Source: Candidatus Methanophagales archaeon ANME-1-THS (GTDB taxonomy: Archaea; Halobacteriota; Syntropharchaeia; Alkanophagales; Methanospirareceae). Taken from it: DNA of 8,296 nucleotides. The first letter of the stretch is position 1; every line of letters starts with the position of its first letter. Below are positions 1 through 5,646 of this stretch, piece by piece. The position numbers and the translations under genes are program-made. The DNA is taken from the NCBI GenBank assembly GCA_004212135.1, contig RXIE01000153.1, forward strand, positions 1 through 8,296, given 5' to 3'. The notes beneath the pieces were generated by a model that saw only the letters and a list, made by a program, of their open reading frames with translations, had not been told where the DNA came from and did not search any database.

Positions 1-140
1 ATTATTCCCCGCCATGGAAAATTCACTTTAACTCTCCCCATCCCTTCAGGGTCCCGGTTATTGGTCACGATACCGATAACGACACTGTAAATCCTCCTCT
101 CCCGGCTCTCCCCGTAATCGTGCGAAATCATCATACTCAT
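1..140 (-). CDS. Baseplate spike protein, gpV/gp5 N-terminal (OB-fold) type, 3' truncated by window
   Basis: The first 46 codons of a further gene are visible, starting with ATG at 140-138 and running off the window. The peptide reads MSMMISHDYGESRERRIYSV, then a stretch VVIGIVTNNRDPEGMGRVKV followed by NFPWRGI. The 'G-I-V-T-x-N-x-D-P-x-x-x-G-R-V-K-V-x-F-P-W' pattern is the start of the OB-fold of phage baseplate assembly protein V/VgrG gp5-like proteins, which form the trimeric spike plugged into the gpD hub. The start is well supported: GGAG at 152-149 lies 8 bases upstream, and the ATG overlaps the TGA of the gpD gene as ATGA. In Afp/PVC the hub and spike are fused in one protein (Afp8); here they are separate genes, as in T4 (gp27 and gp5). 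Whether a tip extension or effector domain follows cannot be seen. Confidence 0.88.
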   Translation of the reverse strand, partial: MSMMISHDYGESRERRIYSVVIGIVTNNRDPEGMGRVKVNFPWRGI

Positions 141-1219
141 ATAGTGTTCTCCTTTATATTGAACGTCGTGCTATAGCCGGCGTTACTGATCGTATGAGTA
201 CTGCTCTCAATGTAATATCTCCGGCTGAACTTCTTTCCGAGACCTTCTAATTTTATCGTCTGCCCTGCCCTTATCTCTGGTATCCCAATGCATTCGGCGT
301 TCCCCCCGATGAGTCCTTCAGACCGCCGGTTCAAGGCTGACCGCGCAAGGGTATCAGCTTCTTGTTGCGTATATACCGGTCTATCTAAAATTCGTTCTTC
401 TACCACGCCATACTGAGTCTCCACGATGTCCCCCCCACTTCTCCGTCCACCTGCCCGTGCTTCTTCACTTCCCCGTCTCGCTCTTCCCACAATCTCCTCT
501 CTTGTTTTGGGGTTCCAGCCCCTCACGGTTACTTCGCTGACCTGATGAGCGGTGTTCAGTTCCGGATTAAAACTTGAGAGGGATTCACCATATACCAGGG
601 TCAGGATCTCCGTCTGATCCCTTTTAGGCCTCTGGAAGTAGAGCGTTCTTTCCCGGACGAAGAATTCAAAGAAATTGCGGTCAGCAAGACCTTTGATGAA
701 GTCAAAATCCGTCTGCCTGTCCTGGACGAGATGCGGATGAACCGTTTCTGTTTGGTCTATCTGCGTTTTGAGTTTGTGTTTTGCCTCATTTGCTATGCCT
801 GCCACGATATCACTGTCTCTGCTATTTTCAAAGGATCGGTGCTTGCGCACCCTCGTGAACTGGTAAGAGAGGTCATAGCCGCTTATCTCCAGTCCCGGAG
901 TACCAGTTGCGGGGAACGTGGGTCTGAGCGAGATGATCTCGCCAACAATCAATGTAGCAAGTTTATCCGCATACCCCATTTTGATCGCTACTTCGGTACC
1001 CGGTTCAAAGAGTGTACTATCAACCCACCTGACTTCAGGGTCGTTTATCGAAAAAGAGAACCGATCCGCGCCTTCTAAAGTATCTTCGACGGTTACGCTG
1101 CTGATCTCTATAAGAAATTTTTTAAAAACATCCTCCCCGCCAACGAGTATTTGGTAGTTGGGGGCATAAAAATTCTTATATCGCCTGGCAAGATCTCCGA
1201 ATTCCATTTGATCCATCAC
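137..1219 (-). CDS. Baseplate hub protein, gpD (T4 gp27-like) family
   Basis: A protein of up to 360 residues of the phage late control gene D family, which forms the trimeric hub joining the tube to the spike. Family features seen: an N-terminal beta domain from about residue 20 (YQILVGG, then SSVTVEDTLEGADRFSFSIN), a GYADKLATLIVGEI strand block at 82-95, the EISGYDLSYQF segment at 111-121, the QDRQTDFDFIKGLADRNFFEFFV block at 166-188, and a late DTLARSALNRRSEGLIGGNAEC block at 289-310. An Arg/Gly/Glu-rich insertion at about 244-264 is probably a surface loop. The longest start is GTG at 1219, giving a GTGA overlap with the LysM gene; ATG at 1216 (as TGATG) or 1207 are alternatives, and none has a well-placed Shine-Dalgarno, so coupled re-initiation is likely. 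It is followed by the gpV-type spike gene with an ATGA overlap. Confidence 0.9.
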   Translation of the reverse strand: MMDQMEFGDLARRYKNFYAPNYQILVGGEDVFKKFLIEISSVTVEDTLEGADRFSFSINDPEVRWVDSTLFEPGTEVAIKMGYADKLATLIVGEIISLRPTFPATGTPGLEISGYDLSYQFTRVRKHRSFENSRDSDIVAGIANEAKHKLKTQIDQTETVHPHLVQDRQTDFDFIKGLADRNFFEFFVRERTLYFQRPKRDQTEILTLVYGESLSSFNPELNTAHQVSEVTVRGWNPKTREEIVGRARRGSEEARAGGRRSGGDIVETQYGVVEERILDRPVYTQQEADTLARSALNRRSEGLIGGNAECIGIPEIRAGQTIKLEGLGKKFSRRYYIESSTHTISNAGYSTTFNIKENTI

Positions 1220-1887
1220 TCCAGAGGTGGAATGACCAGTTCCATGCCGGGTTTTAGAACACGAGGATTATCAATCTTGTTCGCATCTGCGATACGTCGC
1301 CATAGAGTGGGATTACCATACTCCTGGGCTGCGATAAACCAGAGTGTATCCCCCTGTCTGACCGTCCACCTCTTCGTTCTATCGGCCGATTGTAATGACG
1401 TTTCTATAACTTGTTTTTCAAATTCCCGGTACTCTTTTAACGTGACACTTAAGGTAGCTCTAACCGGAAAGCCTTCGGGAAGGAACATGGTAAATCGTTT
1501 GGAAACCCGTTCAATGACGCAGGGGAAAATGTAGGTACCCCAAATGAAGAGACACACGGGGGGTGCATGGAGGTCCGAGTCAATATCCATAAGTCCTTTC
1601 GCAATATCCGGTAATTTACTGAACATGCTCCCAGAATCCCATCCGGTAATGCGATCGGTAAGGAGACGAACATCGAGCTGTTCTTCGTACGTATCAAAAA
1701 AGAGGTCCATGGTTATCGTTCTGGCACCACCTTTTACAAATTGAAAGATCGAGGACGGGAGTCCTGGAATGTTCATTTCTGTAAATTGGTTGGTTCGTTC
1801 AACAGTGAATTCAGCAGGATTGAAGAGGAACGGTACAATGAGCCAGGGCTTATCTTTTCTCGTTAAAAAAGCTTTTACTAAGACCAT
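1216..1887 (-). CDS. LysM-domain baseplate protein (Afp7/T4 gp53-like)
   Basis: A 223-residue protein. Residues 1-165 form the domain typical of eCIS baseplate proteins of this class: 'FLFNPAEFTVERTNQF' near 21-35, 'TITMDLFFDTYEE' at 57-69, then 'FPCVIERVSKRFTMFLPEGF' at 121-140 and 'PVRATLSVTLKEY' at 141-153. A LysM module follows at about 173-221 (WTVRQGDTLWFIAAQEYG ... LKPGMELVIP). In these particles the LysM domain is thought to be structural rather than to hold peptidoglycan. The ATG at 1887 follows the previous stop by 3 bases; GGAGGGG at 1904-1898, 10 bases upstream, lies inside the last codons of the preceding gene, tying the two together. It ends in a GTGA overlap with the gpD gene. 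The family assignment is secure; the Afp7 role is by homology. Confidence 0.9.
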   Translation of the reverse strand: MVLVKAFLTRKDKPWLIVPFLFNPAEFTVERTNQFTEMNIPGLPSSIFQFVKGGARTITMDLFFDTYEEQLDVRLLTDRITGWDSGSMFSKLPDIAKGLMDIDSDLHAPPVCLFIWGTYIFPCVIERVSKRFTMFLPEGFPVRATLSVTLKEYREFEKQVIETSLQSADRTKRWTVRQGDTLWFIAAQEYGNPTLWRRIADANKIDNPRVLKPGMELVIPPLE

Positions 1888-1890
1888 ACG

Positions 1891-3288
1891 CTACAATCCC
1901 CTCCGCTCTCTTTCTATTCTTACCCTTCGCTCTATAAAGTGGTAAACCTGATCCGCAAGCCGGTTTACATCAATGCTGGGGGGTTGCGGTGTGGCCTGCG
2001 GTGGTTTTTCACTCACTTTCTCTACTACCCTTTCTTTGACCACTTCTATACGCACGGCGGTGTGATGCTCCAATCCGGGATACGAGTGGTAGAGCGGTAT
2101 CATCCTTCCTCCTTCTGACGCTGGTGATCGCAGGTGGTTCGGGGTCAGCCACTTAAAATAAGAGGTGATCGGCCCGAACTCGTGTGCGTGGCTGCTCTTC
2201 TGCGCGCTCTCCTGTGCGCTTACTGCTGGTGGTCTGAGCGGAGCTCCGAATAACGGGTAGTTCGTGGCCATTGATCCTGGTTCTGCCGCAGCCAATTCCT
2301 GTTTTGGTGGCTGAGCGAAATTGATCGCAGACGCTAATCTGTTCTCACCCTCATCCTTCTCGAGGCGCCCGTGGGGCGATCGCAGCGGTTCACGTGCTTC
2401 AGGGGCTGTCACATGACCCACTCGTGCGGACTCACGCGAGTAGAGACTTAAAAGGGGCGCAGAGTACGCCATTCCCGAAGGAGTATACAGCGGATACACT
2501 GCGCGCCCGGGAGCGCGGTTGCTGGCGGGCGTACTCAGGGTGCGTAGTGGCAGGTCGTGTGCAACTGCACGGATTATCGTCCGATCAGCGGCCAAAGTGT
2601 CGCTTTCTAACCGCTCATAACGATGAAGGGAAGAATGAGCTCCGCGATGTGCACGAGCTGGCTTTTGGCTCAACAACCCGGGCACCAGCTTACAGAAGTA
2701 GTAACTCAGCGGAGGTGTACTCAGGGATTTGCTTATGCAGGAAAGTGTATAATAACGCGCGTGATTTTTACTGCTGATCGAGGCTGGCGTGTGGATGACG
2801 TATGGTGTCTGAAGAGATGCTATTGAAGACGAGCTTATCGTATGCGCCCCGGTGATACGATCGATGGTGAGATTCGATTCTTTCTCTCTTACCGCCTGGA
2901 GTGCTCTTTCTGGCGCTGCGACGAGACACGGAGAGCGGGTGAGCGGGAATTTGAGTGTGAGCGCGAGCTCGAGTGCGATATGCCAGAGCCTCGTGATGGG
3001 CGTGCTCAGCGTGCTGCTGCTGAACGAGTGGGCGATCTCTCGCCTGAGGACCAGATGGGGTAGCGCATAGATGAGTTCAAAACGCCTCATCCGGGGTCGG
3101 ATTCGTGTCCTTACCAGGAGTGGCGCGAAGTTGAGGGTGAAGAGCTTCAGCGGGCTGTATCGCTCTGCGATCCGCTGCGCGAATCCACGCTCAATCAGCC
3201 CTGTACCCGCTCGTTTTGCGGTATATGTATATACCCCCGTACTTTCTTCAGTCCCTTTTCCTCTCTTTTCAGTGCCCATCCTTCTCAC
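1891..3288 (-). CDS. eCIS-associated low-complexity protein with conserved-looking LADQVYxFIERRxRIERERRGL C-terminus
   Basis: A 465-residue reading frame of unknown function lying where eCIS operons often carry a poorly conserved linker-like protein, between the second tube gene and the LysM gene. Most of it (about 20-400) is low in complexity, rich in Ser, Thr, Pro, Leu, Ala, Arg and Tyr, with recurring LSTP tetrapeptides at 94, 189 and 251 and LQTP at 159. A charged segment (VRIEVVKERVVEKVSEKPPQ, about 412-431) leads into the terminal helix SIDVNRLADQVYHFIERRVR + IERERRGL at 438-465. I recall similar 'LAdrVY..lerRLriErERRG' ends in other eCIS/phage-tail proteins at this position, which supports a real structural gene. 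The GTG start at 3288 overlaps the tube TGA (GTGA), with AGGA four bases upstream; ATG at 3279 is the alternative. No signal peptide or clear membrane segment was noticed. The body shows no recognisable enzyme motif. Confidence 0.78.
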   Translation of the reverse strand: MRRMGTEKRGKGTEESTGVYTYTAKRAGTGLIERGFAQRIAERYSPLKLFTLNFAPLLVRTRIRPRMRRFELIYALPHLVLRREIAHSFSSSTLSTPITRLWHIALELALTLKFPLTRSPCLVAAPERALQAVREKESNLTIDRITGAHTISSSSIASLQTPYVIHTPASISSKNHARYYTLSCISKSLSTPPLSYYFCKLVPGLLSQKPARAHRGAHSSLHRYERLESDTLAADRTIIRAVAHDLPLRTLSTPASNRAPGRAVYPLYTPSGMAYSAPLLSLYSRESARVGHVTAPEAREPLRSPHGRLEKDEGENRLASAINFAQPPKQELAAAEPGSMATNYPLFGAPLRPPAVSAQESAQKSSHAHEFGPITSYFKWLTPNHLRSPASEGGRMIPLYHSYPGLEHHTAVRIEVVKERVVEKVSEKPPQATPQPPSIDVNRLADQVYHFIERRVRIERERRGL

Positions 3289-3719
3289 GCTTTCCTGAGC
3301 CCATTATGGGCGAGTTCCAAGGTTTCAACGGCTACCGTAGTACTGTCCGCTTTTAAATCAGGCCCTGTCCATTTCACGGGATAAGCATCAATGAAATGCC
3401 ACCGCCATGTCTCATTGCCCTCGCTGTCCAGGAGGATGATAAATCCGCTTTTCCGGGTTATTTTCCCGCTCACCACCTCCTGATGCCATCTCCAGAGCAC
3501 GTCTGAATCGGTTAAGCCCCTTTTTAAGGTGATTGTTGGATATTTGGTTATCTTCGGGAGTTTGTGAACATACTCGTTAACGCCACCTTCTCGTATTTCT
3601 TCAATCTCGGTTTCTGCCTGCAGCCCGGATACTTCTGAAAAACCGCCGACTATAAGGCCCTGGATCTCTACAAGGAACCTGAAGCTCAGATACGGATCTT
3701 TTCTCTCGCCTACGGGCAT
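3285..3719 (-). CDS. Second tube protein (T4 gp19-like; Afp5-like tube initiator candidate)
   Basis: A 144-residue paralogue of the tube protein at 5647-6096. Both begin MPVG(E/D)RKDPY..FRFL(V/I)EI.G and both end with a TTVAVETLELAHNGLRK-like segment (TDVAVETLEIVHEGMKR in the other). The middle differs: this copy has EVSGLQAETEIEEIREGGVN and a Trp-rich ETWRWHFIDAYPVKW block. The gp19-like family forms hexameric rings that stack into the inner tube. Its position just before the baseplate genes matches Afp5/Pvc5, the tube-initiator layer between baseplate and main tube, so I infer that role rather than the bulk tube. The start is clear: GGAGGG at 3730-3725 lies 5 bases before ATG. It follows the DUF4157 gene by 39 bases and ends in a GTGA overlap with the 465-residue gene. 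Confidence 0.92.
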   Translation of the reverse strand: MPVGERKDPYLSFRFLVEIQGLIVGGFSEVSGLQAETEIEEIREGGVNEYVHKLPKITKYPTITLKRGLTDSDVLWRWHQEVVSGKITRKSGFIILLDSEGNETWRWHFIDAYPVKWTGPDLKADSTTVAVETLELAHNGLRKA

Positions 3720-3758
3720 CTTTACCCTCCAGTTACTCTTCTCACAATCCCTTTACCC

Positions 3759-5003
3759 TCACGGTCGCACGGTAAACGATCGAGGATTACTTGGGATCGT
3801 ATTGTTGATCACGACTACATTTACCCTCCCCGGGGTTAATCCGGCAGGAACCCTGACTCGTATAACAGTACCCGCATGAGCATATACCCAGGATAATGCC
3901 CTGCCCGCATCTATTCCGCCAAATTCAATTCGGTCTGAAGGCCCTTGAGTGGGACCCACACTGAAGGCCCCTTCTATAGAAACGACATCGCCCACGCGCC
4001 CGCTTGAGGGGGTTATAGTCCGAATGATATAGGGAGTGAAGACGTAGCATTCATCGGGAGCCATCTCGCATGTTCGTTCATCATTCTGTCCACATGCATG
4101 CATCATCTCATGGAGCAGGGTCGACGCGATAAACCATCTGCCAATTCTGTAGACATCCGGATCATACGCAATTTCATTGCCCCCGAGGGCGTTGGTCACG
4201 CCTAGAACACCACGAGTTCTGTATTCCCAGAGTCTAACGCGGTCTAAGACCTGTTGAGCAGTCTCGCCACTCGGGCAATTTCTCCTGAAATAGTTATTAC
4301 AGCGCCTGTTACCGGCCACTCTCGTGATGATATCCATCGCGCTCTGTGCTCTCGGACGATGATCTGCCGGAACGGGGATAAAATCAGCGTCTCCGGGGAC
4401 CGTGCCAGTGCCATAACTCCAGAGTTGAATCTTCTTCGAGAGAAGCGGCATCTGCTGCACCACATGGGTCAGCTCGTGCGCAATCAGCCTCCTCCCCTCT
4501 GAGGAGGAAGGATTATATCTCCCGGTGCCAAAGAATACATCCCGTCCAATGGTGAATGCTTCTGCACCCAGATCATGAGCGGTTCGTGCTGCAAACGAAT
4601 CAGTATGAATTCTTATCTTTGAGAAATCATAGCCAAACCTCGGTTCCACAAATCGTCTCACCTCAGGTTCAAGCGGCCGTCCCGACCCCTTTCTGGCGAG
4701 TATCTCCGAAGCCAGCATGCTCTCATCTTTCTCAGCACGTTGCGACCTGTACGTGGAGACAACCCTCTGCACATACCGGTTCCCATACTGCCTCTGCAAT
4801 TGCTTAAAAAGCTGAACGCGCTGAACTGCGATTGCGGGATGAGACAACTTCGCCAGGAGTGGAACAAACCTCCTGGGAGTATGATAGCCCGCGCCCATGA
4901 AATCCGGTCCTCTGTCACGCTTGTGCCCTGCCGAACTCTGAACTGCTCTTGTCCTATTACACGTCTGGCGTTCCGTCTTTTTTTCAGTCTTACGTGCTTT
5001 CAT
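3759..5003 (-). CDS. DUF4157 protein with second HExxH metallopeptidase-like motif and C-terminal IPT/TIG domain; probable eCIS cargo
   Basis: A 414-residue three-part protein. Residues 1-90 are basic and contain a short motif, LQRQYGNRYVQRVV at 69-82, of the 'lqr.yGNr.vqr' kind commonly found ahead of DUF4157. DUF4157 spans about 108-185: PLEPEVRRFVEPRFGYDFSK, RIHTDSFAARTAHDLGAEAF, then HELTHVVQQ with a zinc-type HELTH at 176-180. A second domain, about 215-322, has HEMMH at 298-302 in a Cys-rich setting (C235, C243, C304, C312, C319), suggesting a disulfide-stabilised metallopeptidase-like fold. Residues about 324-414 (ITPSSGRVGDVVSIEG ... ADGLTPGR-type ending) match an IPT/TIG beta-sandwich. 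DUF4157 is strongly associated with eCIS loci and often heads proposed cargo toxins. The start overlaps the 42-codon ORF as ATGA, with only a weak GGAAAG upstream. Activity and cargo status are inferred. Confidence 0.85.
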   Translation of the reverse strand: MKARKTEKKTERQTCNRTRAVQSSAGHKRDRGPDFMGAGYHTPRRFVPLLAKLSHPAIAVQRVQLFKQLQRQYGNRYVQRVVSTYRSQRAEKDESMLASEILARKGSGRPLEPEVRRFVEPRFGYDFSKIRIHTDSFAARTAHDLGAEAFTIGRDVFFGTGRYNPSSSEGRRLIAHELTHVVQQMPLLSKKIQLWSYGTGTVPGDADFIPVPADHRPRAQSAMDIITRVAGNRRCNNYFRRNCPSGETAQQVLDRVRLWEYRTRGVLGVTNALGGNEIAYDPDVYRIGRWFIASTLLHEMMHACGQNDERTCEMAPDECYVFTPYIIRTITPSSGRVGDVVSIEGAFSVGPTQGPSDRIEFGGIDAGRALSWVYAHAGTVIRVRVPAGLTPGRVNVVVINNTIPSNPRSFTVRP

Positions 5004-5128
5004 GCTGAAACACTTTCCAGTTCATCGTTCTGCTCAAAAATCTCTCCCACTTTCGGATTGATCATTCGCTTCTCAAAGTTGAGCCAGATTCGTTTCCGTA
5101 CCCCTTTTTTATCTTCCGAGCGCCTCAT
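5000..5128 (-). CDS. Small ORF of 42 codons coupled to the DUF4157 gene, hypothetical
   Basis: ATG at 5128-5126 opens a 42-residue frame: MRRSEDKKGVRKRIWLNFEK, then RMINPKVGEIFEQNDELESV and SA. It is basic at the N-terminus and acidic at the C-terminus, without a recognised domain. Its start lies inside the end of the gpE'-like frame (20-base overlap, 5109-5128) and its TGA overlaps the ATG of the DUF4157 gene as GCATGA. An in-frame TGA directly precedes the ATG, so there is no longer version. This chain of overlaps fills the only otherwise unexplained stretch between two well-supported genes, and the coupling pattern matches the rest of the operon. Against it: the Shine-Dalgarno is poor (AAGAAG about 8 bases upstream), and the length allows a chance ORF. 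A role as cargo adaptor or as a re-initiation leader for the downstream gene is speculative. Confidence 0.5.
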   Translation of the reverse strand: MRRSEDKKGVRKRIWLNFEKRMINPKVGEIFEQNDELESVSA

Positions 5129-5276
5129 TCAACTTCTTATTTATCTTTGTTATTTCCTCGCACCACCGTCTCCTCTCTCGATGCTCCATGTTCATTACTT
5201 CATCGTAACTCCAGTGGAAGTGATACGCGATGAAGGCTACCTCCTCGTAGAGCCGCTCGAGGGGGTAGCCCTCTAT
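5109..5276 (-). CDS. gpE'-like (DUF6760-type) tail-assembly extension, probably made by -1 frameshift
   Basis: This frame ends at TAA 5111-5109 and encodes 55 residues: IEGYPLERLYEEVAFIAYHF, HWSYDEVMNMEHRERRRWCE and EITKINKKLNEALGR. The core 'I-A-x-x-F-H-W-x-x-x-E-x-x-x-M-x-x-x-E-x-x-x-W' resembles the P2 gpE' family (roughly 'IA..FHW...EM..M.L.EL..WR..A') and short eCIS proteins of the DUF6760 kind. The frame is open only from 5309 (TGA at 5312-5310) and has no ATG, GTG or TTG before the conserved GYPLERLYEEVAF block, so it has no ordinary start. It lies exactly in the -1 phase of the upstream tail-assembly gene, whose stop is at 5275-5273. Read by slippage, the product is a 174-residue fusion (119 + 55). 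The alternative is initiation on the rare ATA at 5276; a sequencing indel in the G-run is also possible. Confidence 0.8.
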   Translation of the reverse strand: MEGYPLERLYEEVAFIAYHFHWSYDEVMNMEHRERRRWCEEITKINKKLNEALGR

Positions 5277-5282
5277 TCCCCC
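5232..5282 (-). promoter_or_regulatory. Programmed -1 frameshift signal: slippery GGGGGAA plus stem-loop
   Basis: In the tail-assembly frame the last codons are CTG GGG GAA TAG. Bases 5282-5276 read GGGGGAA: tRNA-Gly can slip from GGG to GGG without loss, and tRNA-Glu from GAA to GGA with a single G-U in the middle position. The zero-frame stop comes next. A hairpin follows: arm GAGGGCTACC (5273-5264) pairs with GGTAGCCTTC (5241-5232), 10 pairs including one G-U; after a C-A mismatch, CCTCG (5262-5258) pairs with CGAGG (5247-5243), leaving a 10-base loop. If the first three pairs are open the spacer from slip site to the 7-pair core stem is 5 bases, the usual distance. Slip site, stop, spacer and stem are read directly from the bases; use as a frameshift signal is inferred. 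Confidence 0.68.
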
Positions 5283-5632
5283 AGGCCAATCTCCACCTCG
5301 AACTCGTGCTCACACTTCGGGCATTTCGCCTTTACGCGCGGAATACCATCGCCGTTGATCCTTCGATAAAACTCCTGCAGGTATGCGAGATCAGAGGCAA
5401 AGAGTTCCTCGATAACCCGAGGATTCACCGAAGGCAGATCACCAAGCCTGGTTACCACCCTGGAAAGAAGGATGATAGTGAGGTACGCGGGATTTTGCTG
5501 AACCCGAGGATCTTTCAGTGGCAGTATCTCATCCGCAGCCGTCGCTAATCGCATAACCCCTTTTTTGTGAAGGTTTCCTTCCTCATCGACATAGCCTTTA
5601 GGAAGCGTGAATTCGTATTCCGTCTGAAACAT
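5273..5632 (-). CDS. Tail assembly chaperone, P2 gpE / Mu gp41 type, with C-terminal CPKC
   Basis: The zero-frame product has 119 residues. Residues 1-30 (FTLPKGYVDEEGNLHKKGVMRLA in part) and the helical stretch NPAYLTIILLSRVVTRLGDL (47-66) with DLAYLQEFYRRING (81-94) fit the tail-assembly chaperone group that includes P2 gpE and Mu gp41, proteins thought to coat the tape measure during tail assembly. The C-terminus has a single CPKC pair (C104, C107) in VKAKCPKCEHEFEVEIGLGE, like half a zinc ribbon; no second Cys pair exists in this product. ATG at 5632 follows the tube stop by 14 bases, with only AGAAGG 10 bases upstream. The gene ends on a probable -1 frameshift site, so both a 119-residue and a 174-residue protein are expected. 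Typical ratios in phages strongly favour the short form. Confidence 0.85.
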   Translation of the reverse strand: MFQTEYEFTLPKGYVDEEGNLHKKGVMRLATAADEILPLKDPRVQQNPAYLTIILLSRVVTRLGDLPSVNPRVIEELFASDLAYLQEFYRRINGDGIPRVKAKCPKCEHEFEVEIGLGE

Positions 5633-5646
5633 ATCCGGGGGACCTT

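Noticed and set aside
1449..1697. Second minus-strand frame of 82 codons inside the LysM gene
   Set aside because: Fully inside a well-supported gene in another frame, without a start signal or motif.
2394..3070. Several plus-strand frames of 67-127 codons opposite the low-complexity gene
   Set aside because: They overlap one another in different frames and lack motifs. The minus-strand frame runs 465 codons with coupled start and a family-like C-terminus, so it is the coding one.
4740..5369. Plus-strand frame of 209 codons opposite the DUF4157 and chaperone genes
   Set aside because: It lies antisense to clearly coding genes, crosses three of them, has no recognisable motif and no Shine-Dalgarno; it is a shadow frame.
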